Counted from the stretch's first letter, positions 1 through 6,364 are shown. The stretch is 7,708 bases of DNA from Rhodospirillaceae bacterium (GCA_013349735.1 DUZC01000100.1:1-7708); one strand, 5' to 3'. Notes: generated from the sequence alone by a model not told the origin. Numbers and translations: made by a program.

Positions 1-252
1 CCTCCAGCGGGCGCCAATGCGGTCAATCAAGCGGGCGATGGTCGCCGGTGGCATCAGGGACGGCGTGCCGCCGCCGAAAAAAATACTTTGGACCGTTCGA
101 TCGGCGGTCTTTTCGGCAAAATGATCCAGTTCGGCAAGCAAAGCCATGGACCAGCGGTCCTGGTCTATGGTTTTGGCAACATGGCTGTTGAAATCACAAT
201 AGGGACATTTAGTAAGGCAGAACGGCCAATGGATATAAATGCCGAAACTCAT
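1..252 (-). CDS. hemW: HemW-like radical SAM haem chaperone, N-terminal part (cut by window edge)
   Basis: The first 84 codons read from ATG at 252 leftward off the window, and the frame is still open at base 1. The N-terminus carries a radical-SAM iron-sulfur cluster motif with Cys12, Cys16 and Cys19 (CLTKCPYCDF), then a FFGGGTPSL segment near residues 58-66 that is typical of the SAM-binding region of the HemN/HemW family. The residue after CD is Phe, not the fourth Cys of true coproporphyrinogen III dehydrogenase (HemN), and the short N-terminus also fits HemW. Known HemW proteins bind haem and are thought to deliver it to respiratory enzymes; they lack HemN activity. The start codon overlaps the rdgB stop (ATGA, 249-252), so the gene is probably the third cistron of rph-rdgB-hemW. 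The C-terminal HemW domain lies outside the window and cannot be checked. Confidence 0.9.
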   Translation of the reverse strand, partial: MSFGIYIHWPFCLTKCPYCDFNSHVAKTIDQDRWSMALLAELDHFAEKTADRTVQSIFFGGGTPSLMPPATIARLIDRIGARWR

Positions 253-857
253 TGCCGAACTTGAAAACAGCTTCGCACCAGCTTGGCAAAGGCCTGGGCG
301 CGATGACTGATTTTATGTTTTTCCGCAGGACTCATTTCGCCAAAGGTCGCCGAATGACCGTTCGGAAGAAACATTGGATCATAGCCAAACCCTTGATTTC
401 CGCGGGGCGGCCAAACCAAGGCGCCTTCTATTTCGCCTTCAAAGCATTCGACATGACCGTCCGGCCAAGCCAAGGCCAAAACGCAAATAAAACTGGCGCG
501 ACGATCGCTGAATCCGGTCATGGCCTTTTCCACAGCCTTCATCGCGGCGTTGAAATCGCGGGTTGGCCCGGCCCAGCGCGCTGAACGGACGCCGGGATTG
601 CCCCCCAGGGCCACGACCGCCATCCCGGAATCGTCCGCCAAGGCTGGCAGGCCGCTTGCCAAGGCCGCAGCAAGCGCCTTCAGCCGGGCATTTTCCGTGA
701 ACGTCTCGCCGGTCTCTTCGGGTTCAGGCAGATTTAATTCTCCTGCCGAAACGACTTCAACACCGAAGGGGCGTAACAGGGCGCCCATCTCATTGACCTT
801 GCCAGGATTGTGGCTGGCGATCAGCAGCTTGTCTTGGCGAAAGAGTCTTGCCGTCAT
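249..857 (-). CDS. rdgB: dITP/XTP pyrophosphatase (RdgB/HAM1 family)
   Basis: This 202-residue protein is the usual length for the family that hydrolyses non-canonical purine nucleoside triphosphates (dITP, XTP, ITP) to the monophosphate plus pyrophosphate, keeping deaminated bases out of DNA and RNA. The family motifs appear in order: SHNPGKVNE (residues 15-23, phosphate binding), EETGETFTENARLKA (47-61), LADDSG (73-78), where Asp76 aligns with the catalytic Asp69 of E. coli RdgB, GNPGVRSARWAG, GFGYDPMF for base recognition, and KISHRAQA near the C-terminus. No key residue is missing. The ATG at 857 overlaps the rph stop by four bases and the TGA at 249 overlaps the hemW start in the same way, which suggests translational coupling within one transcript. 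It is cytoplasmic, with no signal peptide or membrane segment. Confidence 0.96.
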   Translation of the reverse strand: MTARLFRQDKLLIASHNPGKVNEMGALLRPFGVEVVSAGELNLPEPEETGETFTENARLKALAAALASGLPALADDSGMAVVALGGNPGVRSARWAGPTRDFNAAMKAVEKAMTGFSDRRASFICVLALAWPDGHVECFEGEIEGALVWPPRGNQGFGYDPMFLPNGHSATFGEMSPAEKHKISHRAQAFAKLVRSCFQVRQ

Positions 858-1570
858 AGACCGAGAACCTGTCGTTGCAATGTTGTCAATTGTTCCACTC
901 CGGCCTGGGCCAGGGCTAAAAGCTCCAGAAACTGCGCCGGGCGGAAGGGGGTTTCCTCAGCGGTCCCTTGAATTTCTACAATGCCGCCATCGGCGGTTAA
1001 AACAAAATTGGCGTCAGCCTGGCAGTTCGAGTCTTCGGCATAATCAAGATCCAGGACCGCCTGCTCATGATAGAGGCCCGCCGATATCGCGGCGACCTGG
1101 CCGATCAGAGGCAGTTTTGTCAACTGGCCACGCTTAACCAGGGTTTGCAAGGCCAGATGCAGGGCAACATAGGCGCCGGTGATGGCGGCCGTCCGCGTAC
1201 CGCCATCGGCCTGAAGGACATCACAATCGATCTTGATCTGAATTTCGCCCAGCTCGGTCAGGGAGGTCACAGCGCGCAGGCTACGGCCGATCAGCCGCTG
1301 AATTTCCTGGGTCCGACCGGACTGGCGGCCCTTGGCCGCTTCGCGATCGGTACGGCTATGGGTCGAGCGAGGGAGCATACCATATTCGGCCGTGATCCAG
1401 CCTTTGCCGGAATTTCTCAGAAAAGGCGGCACCTTTTCGTCCACCGACGCCGTGCACAGGACATGGGTGTCACCGAAGCGGGTCAGACAGGAGCCTTCCG
1501 CATATTTGCTGAAACCTGGCTCAAGCGTGATGGAACGAAGCTGCTGCGGCTGGCGGCCCGACGGTCTCAT
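854..1570 (-). CDS. rph: Ribonuclease PH
   Basis: Starting at ATG 1570 gives 238 residues, the standard RNase PH length, beginning MRPSGRQPQQLR as in the family. RNase PH is a phosphorolytic 3'-5' exoribonuclease that trims the 3' ends of tRNA precursors and forms a hexameric ring. Arg86 in SGRTQEIQRLIGRSLR matches the conserved phosphate/RNA-binding arginine, GGTRTA (123-128) is the phosphate-binding loop, and LDLDYAEDS followed by ADAN supplies Asp180 and Asp186 at the metal site. All look intact. An in-frame ATG at 1603 would add 11 unconserved residues (MSALFFFHEVS); I reject it because a good GAGGT ribosome binding site sits four bases before ATG 1570. It is the first gene of the rph-rdgB-hemW operon and is divergent from hrcA. 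Confidence 0.96.
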   Translation of the reverse strand: MRPSGRQPQQLRSITLEPGFSKYAEGSCLTRFGDTHVLCTASVDEKVPPFLRNSGKGWITAEYGMLPRSTHSRTDREAAKGRQSGRTQEIQRLIGRSLRAVTSLTELGEIQIKIDCDVLQADGGTRTAAITGAYVALHLALQTLVKRGQLTKLPLIGQVAAISAGLYHEQAVLDLDYAEDSNCQADANFVLTADGGIVEIQGTAEETPFRPAQFLELLALAQAGVEQLTTLQRQVLGL

Positions 1571-1574
1571 TGAT

Positions 1575-1579
1575 ACCTC
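1575..1579 (-). promoter_or_regulatory. Ribosome binding site of rph
   Basis: On the minus strand GAGGT lies four bases upstream of ATG 1570. It decides the start of rph in favour of 1570 over the in-frame ATG at 1603, for which the site would lie inside the coding sequence. Confidence 0.7.
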
Positions 1580-1688
1580 GTGAAAAAAGAACAGGGCCGA
1601 CAACCTAAAGCATTTTCTTTTGGAGCGAAATCACCAGGATCTGGTTATCACGGCAATCGACAGCGGATGGTCATTTTCCGGGCTTGCA

Positions 1689-1717
1689 TTGACGGTTGGC
1701 ACCGGCATCACTAAATT
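1689..1717 (+). promoter_or_regulatory. Possible sigma-70 type promoter for hrcA-grpE-gmhA
   Basis: TTGACG at 1689-1694 (five of six to the -35 consensus) is followed, after a 17-bp spacer, by TAAATT at 1712-1717 (four of six to the -10). Transcription would start near 1724 and leave a leader of about 28 bases before ATG 1752. A CTTG at 1683-1686 could be the -35 of a heat-shock sigma factor, but no good matching -10 follows. The call rests only on these matches. Confidence 0.4.
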
Positions 1718-1751
1718 CCTGCACCTCAGTTCCTCCCTGTGGTTGAAGTGC

Positions 1752-2801
1752 ATGACCCGCAACAAGCATGTTGTCGAGCTTTCCGAGCGGTCCCGCGAGG
1801 TGTTCCGCGAGATTGTCGACACCTATGTGCAAACCGGCGAACCGGTGGGGTCTCGGACCTTGTCGCGGCGGTTGTCGGTGACCCTGTCGCCGGCGACCAT
1901 TCGCAATGTCATGGCTGATCTCGAGGAATCGGGACTACTGTTTGCGCCCCATACCTCGGCGGGTCGCCTGCCGACCGAAGCCGGCATGCGCTTGTTTGTT
2001 AATGGCCTGCTGGAATTGGGCACGCTGCAAGAGGCTGAGCGGGAACGGATTGACCGGCAATGCCAGGCCACGGGAAAAAGCCTGGAAACGGTAATTGGTG
2101 AAGCGCTCTCTACCTTGTCAGGATTGTCGCGCTGCGCTGGGCTGGTGCTGGCGCCGAAAACGCAGGTCGGGCTCAAACATATCGAATTTGTCCCGCTGGG
2201 CCCTTGCCGGGCCCTGGTGGTTATGGTGACCGATGATGGGGTCGTTGAGAACCGTGTCCTCGACCTGCCGCGCGAGGTGACCCCGTCGGTGCTGGTTGAG
2301 GCCGGCAATTATCTGAATGCCAGGGTGGTCGGGCGCACCCTTGACGAAGCCCGCGAACAAATCCGCAATGATTTGGAAACGCATCGCAGCCAGTTGGACA
2401 GCTTGACCAGCAAAGTGGTTTCCGCCGGTCTGGCCACCTGGGCCGGAGGTGGCGATGGCGCCCAGCTTATTGTGCGCGGCCAATCGCATTTGCTGGATGA
2501 TGTCACGGCTTTGGACGAGCTTGAGCGGATCCGGGGTCTGTTTGAAGCGCTTGAAACCAAGGAAACCTTGTTAAGATTACTTGATCTGACCAACCGAGCC
2601 GAAGGCGTGCAGATTTTCATCGGCGCCGAACATGATCTGTTTAAAGTTTCCGGCTGTTCCGTCATTGTTGCGCCCTATCACAACAGTCGGGATCAAATCG
2701 TCGGGGCCATCGGCGTAATTGGCCCGACTCGCATCAACTATGCCCGGATCATCCCCTTGGTGGACTATACCGCCAAAGTGATCGGGCGGCTTATTGGATG
2801 A
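1752..2801 (+). CDS. hrcA: Heat-inducible transcription repressor HrcA
   Basis: This 349-residue protein matches the usual HrcA length. HrcA is a homodimeric repressor that binds the CIRCE inverted repeat upstream of chaperonin operons (groESL in most alphaproteobacteria) and needs GroEL to stay folded. The N-terminal winged-helix DNA-binding region covers about residues 9-80, with the family motifs VDTYVQTGEPVGSRTLSRR, SPATIRNVMADLEE and PHTSAGRLPTE. The GAF-like and dimerisation regions follow, ending in the typical IGVIGPTRINYARIIPLVDYT stretch near the C-terminus. The open frame extends upstream to TTG 1620, but family alignment favours ATG 1752, and the predicted -10 at 1712-1717 lies inside that extension. 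No strong Shine-Dalgarno precedes 1752, which could mean low translation. It is the first gene of an operon with grpE 9 bp downstream. Confidence 0.95.
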   Translation: MTRNKHVVELSERSREVFREIVDTYVQTGEPVGSRTLSRRLSVTLSPATIRNVMADLEESGLLFAPHTSAGRLPTEAGMRLFVNGLLELGTLQEAERERIDRQCQATGKSLETVIGEALSTLSGLSRCAGLVLAPKTQVGLKHIEFVPLGPCRALVVMVTDDGVVENRVLDLPREVTPSVLVEAGNYLNARVVGRTLDEAREQIRNDLETHRSQLDSLTSKVVSAGLATWAGGGDGAQLIVRGQSHLLDDVTALDELERIRGLFEALETKETLLRLLDLTNRAEGVQIFIGAEHDLFKVSGCSVIVAPYHNSRDQIVGAIGVIGPTRINYARIIPLVDYTAKVIGRLIG

Positions 2802-2805
2802 AGGA
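2801..2805 (+). promoter_or_regulatory. Ribosome binding site of grpE
   Basis: AAGGA sits five bases before ATG 2811 and overlaps the last base of the hrcA stop codon. It is much stronger than anything before hrcA, so GrpE is probably made in larger amounts than the repressor from the same message. Confidence 0.65.
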
Positions 2806-2810
2806 CGACA

Positions 2811-3449
2811 ATGATTCAGGATCCGCATCAGACCCACGCTGACATTGCATCGCAGCCGGACTCTGACCCGACACTCACCGCGACAGAGCCAGCGGCAGAG
2901 CCGGCCTCGGCTGAACCGTTGGACGCGGCCCGTCTGGCTGCCGAGGTCGCGTCGCTCAAGGACGAGGTGTCCCGGCAAAAAGATCAGCTGTTGCGCGCGG
3001 TGGCTGAAACCGAAAATGTCCGGCGCCGGCTTGAGCAGCAGGCGGATGACCGGGGCAAATATGCGATTTCCAATTTGGCCAAGGATATTCTCTCGGTCGC
3101 CGACAATTTGCGCCGCGCTCTGGAAAGCATTCCGGCCGAGGCCCGCGCCGACGATCCCACGGCCAACAAGCTGGCCGAAGGCGTGGAACTCACCGAACGG
3201 GGCTTGCTGGCAACCCTTGAACGCTTCGGCATCAAAAAAATCGAAGCCGTCGGTCAGCGTTTTGATCCCCATCTGCATCAAGCGATGATGGAAATAGAGG
3301 ATCCCAGCCAGCCAGCGGGAACCGTCGTATTGGAAATGCAGGCGGGCTATGTCTTGCAGGACCGACTGTTACGGGCGGCGATGGTTGGCGTATCCCGCGG
3401 GGGGCCGAAGCCGCTGCCTGGCGATGCCGGATTGGATACCACAGCCTAA
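2811..3449 (+). CDS. grpE: GrpE, nucleotide exchange factor of the DnaK chaperone
   Basis: The protein has 212 residues, a normal length. GrpE dimers release ADP from DnaK (Hsp70) so that substrate can cycle, and the long helices act as a thermosensor. An acidic, Ala/Pro/Glu-rich disordered tail occupies about residues 1-37. It is followed by a charged heptad-like helix (about 40-85, with KDEVSRQKDQLLRAVAETEN and RRRLEQQ), the four-helix dimer region with NLAKDILSVADNLRRALE, and the C-terminal beta domain. The GrpE signature is complete: FDPHLHQAMMEIED, then about twenty residues later GYVLQDRLLRAAMVGVS. The gene lies 9 bp after hrcA, a common alphaproteobacterial pair, but dnaK does not follow; a sugar-phosphate isomerase gene starts 10 bp downstream. 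Confidence 0.97.
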   Translation: MIQDPHQTHADIASQPDSDPTLTATEPAAEPASAEPLDAARLAAEVASLKDEVSRQKDQLLRAVAETENVRRRLEQQADDRGKYAISNLAKDILSVADNLRRALESIPAEARADDPTANKLAEGVELTERGLLATLERFGIKKIEAVGQRFDPHLHQAMMEIEDPSQPAGTVVLEMQAGYVLQDRLLRAAMVGVSRGGPKPLPGDAGLDTTA

Positions 3450-3452
3450 GGA
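3448..3452 (+). promoter_or_regulatory. Ribosome binding site of the gmhA-like gene
   Basis: AAGGA begins inside the grpE TAA stop and ends seven bases before ATG 3460. It supports that start over an in-frame ATG at 3349, which would lie inside grpE. Confidence 0.6.
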
Positions 3453-3459
3453 TGGAGCC

Positions 3460-4038
3460 ATGCCCCAGGATTGCCGCCGCCTGTTGGAGTCCGAGTTTGC
3501 CGAACATGCCGAGGTTCTGGCGCGTACCCGAGAGGCTGTGCGGGAACCCTTTCAAGCTTTGCTGACGGCCTGTCGGCAAAGCTTGTCCGCGGGCGGCAAG
3601 ATCCTCTTTTGTGGCAATGGCGGCAGTGCGGGTGATGCCCAACATCTGGCAGCCGAGTTGGTCTGCCGTTACAAAGTGAACCGCCGGGCTTTGGCAGCCA
3701 TCGCTTTGACCACCGACAGTTCGATTCTGACGGCGACTGCCAATGACTTTTCCTATGACCAGGTTTTTTCCCGTCAGATCGAGGCGTTGGCCCGGCCCAA
3801 TGATCTCTTGATCGCCATCAGCACCTCCGGACGCAGCCCCAGCATCATCGCCGCGCTGGATGCGGCGAAGGCGGCCGGTGCGGTGGCTGCCGGTTTCACC
3901 GGTCGGGATGGCGGTTTGATGGTGGGCCGGGCCGATCCCTTGATCATTGTGCCCTCGGAGATCACCGCCCGGATCCAGGAGATGCATAGTCTTTTGGGCC
4001 ATATCCTATGTGACGCTCTTGAGCAGTCTATTCTCTGA
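3460..4038 (+). CDS. gmhA: SIS-domain sedoheptulose-7-phosphate isomerase (GmhA type)
   Basis: The protein has 192 residues, the normal GmhA length. GmhA converts D-sedoheptulose 7-phosphate to D-glycero-D-manno-heptose 7-phosphate, the first step toward ADP-heptose for lipopolysaccharide core. The family features are present in order: an N-terminal helix, CGNGGSAGDAQHLAAEL (51-67), ALTTDSSILTA (82-92), NDFSYDQVFSRQ (95-106), the sugar-phosphate loop STSGRS (121-126), and RIQEMHSLLGHIL (171-183). His62, Glu66, Gln173 and His181 align with the zinc and catalytic set of characterised GmhA enzymes, which argues for an active enzyme. The DnaA-binding paralogue DiaA has the same fold and cannot be fully excluded by eye. 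The gene is third in an operon after grpE, and its end overlaps the convergent thpR by 11 bp. No other heptose gene is visible nearby. Confidence 0.82.
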   Translation: MPQDCRRLLESEFAEHAEVLARTREAVREPFQALLTACRQSLSAGGKILFCGNGGSAGDAQHLAAELVCRYKVNRRALAAIALTTDSSILTATANDFSYDQVFSRQIEALARPNDLLIAISTSGRSPSIIAALDAAKAAGAVAAGFTGRDGGLMVGRADPLIIVPSEITARIQEMHSLLGHILCDALEQSIL

Positions 4039-4579
4039 CGGATCCACGCAATAGATATTCGGCCTCAATCCGATAGACCGGATCCCCATGGCCGAGTTGG
4101 CTGGAAAAGAGCTGAAACGCGTCGACCGGAAAGCTGGCCTTGAGCAGATTATTGCCGGCAATGAAATCCTGAAGCCGCGCCAGCGGTGGATCCTGCAGGC
4201 GGGCCAGGGTGACATGCGGCTGGAAATGGCGGGTTTCAGCGGGCAGGCCCGCATGGCGGACGGCCATTTCCACTTTATTTTGTAAATGCAATAATTCGTT
4301 GCTGGCGGTAAGGCCGGCCCACAGCCTATGAATTCGCCGTCCCCGGCCAAAAGTGCCTAAGCCGCCGAGCGTTGCCTGGAAGGCTGAAACATCGATATGC
4401 GTAAGGGCGTTATGCACATCCTCGGCAGCGCCCTCGTCAATTTCGCCGATGAAACGCAAAGTGACATGCAGGTTGGCGGCGGGAACCCAATGGGCCTTGG
4501 GGATCCCCGCCTGGAGGGTCTCAAGCTTTTGCCGAACAGCCTTAGGCAGGGTAAGACCGACAAACAGACGGATTGTCAT
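4028..4579 (-). CDS. thpR: RNA 2',3'-cyclic phosphodiesterase (2H family, ThpR/LigT)
   Basis: This 183-residue protein starts MTIRLFVGLTLP, the usual N-terminus of the family. It is a two-repeat 2H phosphoesterase with both catalytic motifs, HVTL (His38-Leu41) followed by RFIGE, and HVTLAR (His122-Arg127). Characterised members open RNA 2',3'-cyclic phosphates to 2'-phosphates, and some can join 2'-5' RNA ends in vitro; the role in the cell is poorly known. It is cytoplasmic. It lies 10 bp after the FIST gene on the same strand, so it is probably the last cistron of tesA-FIST-thpR. No clear Shine-Dalgarno precedes it, so it may depend on translation of the gene before it. The stop lies inside the last codons of the opposing gmhA-like gene, with no visible terminator between them. 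Confidence 0.93.
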   Translation of the reverse strand: MTIRLFVGLTLPKAVRQKLETLQAGIPKAHWVPAANLHVTLRFIGEIDEGAAEDVHNALTHIDVSAFQATLGGLGTFGRGRRIHRLWAGLTASNELLHLQNKVEMAVRHAGLPAETRHFQPHVTLARLQDPPLARLQDFIAGNNLLKASFPVDAFQLFSSQLGHGDPVYRIEAEYLLRGSVRE

Positions 4580-4589
4580 CTGTAAAAAC

Positions 4590-5705
4590 TCAGCGCAGGA
4601 AAAGAGCTAAAAGCCCGGTAAAAGCATAGAGGCGATCATGGCAAATTTCGCCACTGGCGGAAAAGCCAACCAGCGGAAAGTCACCCAAAGCCTCGAAAAC
4701 TGCGGCCACTTCGCGGCCTTCCGTTCCAAACAGGGCCGGGCCGCGGGCAACGCAGGAAATATAGATCCCGCCCAGAATCGTCCGCCCATCAAGGCGTTTT
4801 GCCAGATCAAGTAACATCCGGCGTAAATCTTTCTGAGCGGCCTCGGCATCGCGCCGGACGAAAAGCACCCGGTCGCCGGGAACAAATCGCTCGGCGGCGG
4901 CCAGCCAGCCTCGGCGCGGATCGATGCCAAGCAGGCTGCGAACGGTATAGTCGTGGGTGTCGGAACCGGCGACCGGCAGCGCCAATTGAATAAGGCCGGA
5001 TGCCTTGCTGAGATCCCGGGCAATGCTGTCCCCGGCCTCGGCCTTCATGACATCGACGGCGGGTTGGCCATCCAGGGCCATGATCACACCGTCGACGGCT
5101 TCGCTGACACGGTGCGGACCGCCAATTGGAATACAGCCCTGCGTCAAGCCTGTGGCCAGAGCAATATCTTTGCTGAACCAGGCGCCCGACAGGGGCCCAT
5201 CGGTCATCCGGCCGGCAACCTGGCGCGGCATGGTGCCGGCCGCGGTCAGTCCGCCAAAAAGAAAGGCATTGGCCCCGGCTGACAGGCCTGCCAATAATTT
5301 GGCCAGATCCGGACATTGAGGGTCGGCATGGACCAGGCCGGTCACGCCCTGACGTCCGTTTAGCCAGGAACGATGCGGCGCCAACAGGCTTTCGGCATCG
5401 TCATCCCCGGCGGGTTCGAAACAATGAAAAGTCCCGGGCGGCAAAGTGCCAACCATTAACGACAGGGCACATCCTTCATAGCTTTCGCCGAGAGGGCCAA
5501 AGACACCATGGCCGACAGCACCGAGCCATTGGGTTACCGGCGTGGTTTCGCGCAGAAAGGTGATTATGCTGGAGAAATTCTCAGCCAATCCCTGGGTGAC
5601 GTAAACAAACCCAATATTAACGTCATCCGGTATCCGGCCCAGGGCCGCAACTGCCGATTTGACCGCCTGACCCCAATGTTCGCCGCGCCCCTGCGCCGCT
5701 TTCAT
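4590..5705 (-). CDS. Stand-alone FIST-domain protein (FIST_N plus FIST_C)
   Basis: This is a 371-residue cytoplasmic protein with no signal peptide or membrane helix. The N-terminal half resembles FIST_N: a strand-rich segment NIGFVYVTQGLAENFSSI (about 29-46), then WLGAVGHGVFG and a second glycine-rich stretch FLFGGLTAAG. The C-terminal half resembles FIST_C, ending in GGIYISCVARGPALFG, then EALGDFPLVGFSASGEI and a hydrophobic last strand FTGLLALF. FIST domains are proposed sensory modules for small ligands such as amino acids and are often fused to kinases, cyclases or receptors. Here no output domain is attached. I choose ATG 5705 because it overlaps the tesA stop as ATGA. An in-frame ATG at 5732 would add nine residues and overlap tesA by 31 bp; it has a weak GGA five bases upstream and remains possible. 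The ligand and partner are unknown. Confidence 0.85.
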   Translation of the reverse strand: MKAAQGRGEHWGQAVKSAVAALGRIPDDVNIGFVYVTQGLAENFSSIITFLRETTPVTQWLGAVGHGVFGPLGESYEGCALSLMVGTLPPGTFHCFEPAGDDDAESLLAPHRSWLNGRQGVTGLVHADPQCPDLAKLLAGLSAGANAFLFGGLTAAGTMPRQVAGRMTDGPLSGAWFSKDIALATGLTQGCIPIGGPHRVSEAVDGVIMALDGQPAVDVMKAEAGDSIARDLSKASGLIQLALPVAGSDTHDYTVRSLLGIDPRRGWLAAAERFVPGDRVLFVRRDAEAAQKDLRRMLLDLAKRLDGRTILGGIYISCVARGPALFGTEGREVAAVFEALGDFPLVGFSASGEICHDRLYAFTGLLALFLR

Positions 5706-6364
5706 GGGTGCGCGCTGCTTTTGGGTAACCATTGTTCCACCGTCGGTATGATATGTTGAACAATAACGGCGACCCCTTGGCGGTTGGGATGCAAGCCATC
5801 CTCTTGCAGCAGGGTCGGCTGCATGGCCACCGAGTCAAGGAAAAATGGATAAAGCGGGACCTGATGCGTTTTTTGCAGACGGGGATAGATGGCGTCAAAG
5901 GCTTCGACAAAGGGAACACCAAGATTGCGCGGCGCCAGCATGCCGGCGAGCAGTACCTTGACCCCCGAGCTTTGCAGGCGCGACAGGATAGCATCAAGAT
6001 TGGCATAAGTGACTTTTGGATCGATGCCGCGTAGGGCATCATTGATCCCAAGTTCCACGATGGCGTAATCGGGGTGATCCGCCAGCATCCAATCCAGCCG
6101 CGCCAAACCGCCGGCCGAAGTGTCCCCCGAGACACCGGCATTGAGGACCGTGACGCTAAGCCCACGGCTGGCCAGGGCTTGTTGCAACTGTGCCGGAAAA
6201 GCGTCGGCAGCCGGCAGGTTAAAGCCCGCTGTCAGACTGTCGCCAAGGCAAACTATACGGATTGGTGGTGCAGCCATGCTCGGTGCGTTGACAAAGACCA
6301 ACAGCAGGCCATATGCCGCCAGCCACAGGAAACAGCGAACCAATCGACAGGCAATGGACAGCAT
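5702..6364 (-). CDS. tesA: Secreted SGNH/GDSL esterase-thioesterase (TesA type)
   Basis: The protein has 220 residues. Residues 1-32 form a signal peptide: Arg7 and Arg10, a hydrophobic core (about 12-25) and a signal peptidase I type site near APSMAAP, so the mature enzyme should be periplasmic. The SGNH blocks are complete: GDSL with nucleophile Ser43, Gly80 in NAGVSGDTSAGGL, Asn108 in ELGINDALRG, and DGLHPN with Asp189 and His192. Family members (TesA, arylesterase, lysophospholipase L1) hydrolyse acyl-CoA, aryl esters and lysophospholipids, so the true substrate cannot be told from sequence. The gene is divergent from a YbbA/YbbP-type ABC pair, as in E. coli, which supports the TesA name. 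The ATG at 6364 shares bases with the ybbA start, and a GGAG lies a rather distant 12 bases upstream. The stop overlaps the FIST start. Confidence 0.93.
   Translation of the reverse strand: MLSIACRLVRCFLWLAAYGLLLVFVNAPSMAAPPIRIVCLGDSLTAGFNLPAADAFPAQLQQALASRGLSVTVLNAGVSGDTSAGGLARLDWMLADHPDYAIVELGINDALRGIDPKVTYANLDAILSRLQSSGVKVLLAGMLAPRNLGVPFVEAFDAIYPRLQKTHQVPLYPFFLDSVAMQPTLLQEDGLHPNRQGVAVIVQHIIPTVEQWLPKSSAHP
6288..6316 (+). promoter_or_regulatory. Possible promoter of the ybbA-ybbP type operon, inside tesA
   Basis: TTGACA at 6288-6293 is a perfect -35 hexamer. A weak -10 follows: CATATG at 6310-6315 after 16 bp, or TATGCC at 6312-6317 after 18 bp, each three of six to consensus. The start of transcription would fall near 6322, about 40 bases before ATG 6363. 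The site lies within the tesA signal-peptide codons, as expected given that no intergenic space exists. The -35 match is strong and the -10 is not. Confidence 0.4.

Larger units (their letters stand above)
1571..1751. other. Divergent rph/hrcA intergenic region
   Basis: These 181 bp separate the two divergent start codons and are the only sizeable gap in the window. An open frame continuous with hrcA runs from TTG 1620 through most of it, but its 44 residues (rich in Leu, Ser and Thr) do not resemble an HrcA N-terminus. I searched by eye for the CIRCE operator (TTAGCACTC, nine bases, GAGTGCTAA) and found no match. Only isolated fragments such as TTGGCACC near 1697 and GAAGTGC near 1745 resemble half-sites, and their spacing is far too large. 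A plausible hrcA promoter is listed separately. I could not find a convincing promoter for rph on the minus strand. Confidence 0.6.

Noticed and set aside
252..584. Plus-strand open frame of 110 codons opposite rdgB
   Set aside because: It lies wholly antisense to a gene with all RdgB motifs, and its translation shows no recognisable domain.
520..1573. Long plus-strand open frames (up to 205 codons) opposite rdgB and rph
   Set aside because: They are reverse-frame shadows of two well supported genes, with Arg/Pro-rich translations and no motif.
1697..1751. CIRCE-like half-sites TTGGCACC and GAAGTGC before hrcA
   Set aside because: The two pieces are about 40 bp apart where CIRCE needs nine, and neither is a full half-site.
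2577..4002. Minus-strand open frames of 234 and 256 codons opposite hrcA, grpE and the gmhA-like gene
   Set aside because: They cross the boundaries of well supported plus-strand genes, and their translations are low-complexity Gly/Arg/Gln-rich text typical of antisense frames in GC-rich DNA.
4039..4089. Two GGATCC palindromes (near 4040 and 4079) as a possible terminator stem between convergent genes
   Set aside because: They lie within thpR codons, pair without extended complementarity, and no T-run follows on either strand.
6120..6362. Upstream extension of the ybbA-type frame to 6120, adding 81 residues
   Set aside because: The extension is antisense to tesA codons, has no resemblance to ABC ATPases, and the ATPase domain is complete without it.
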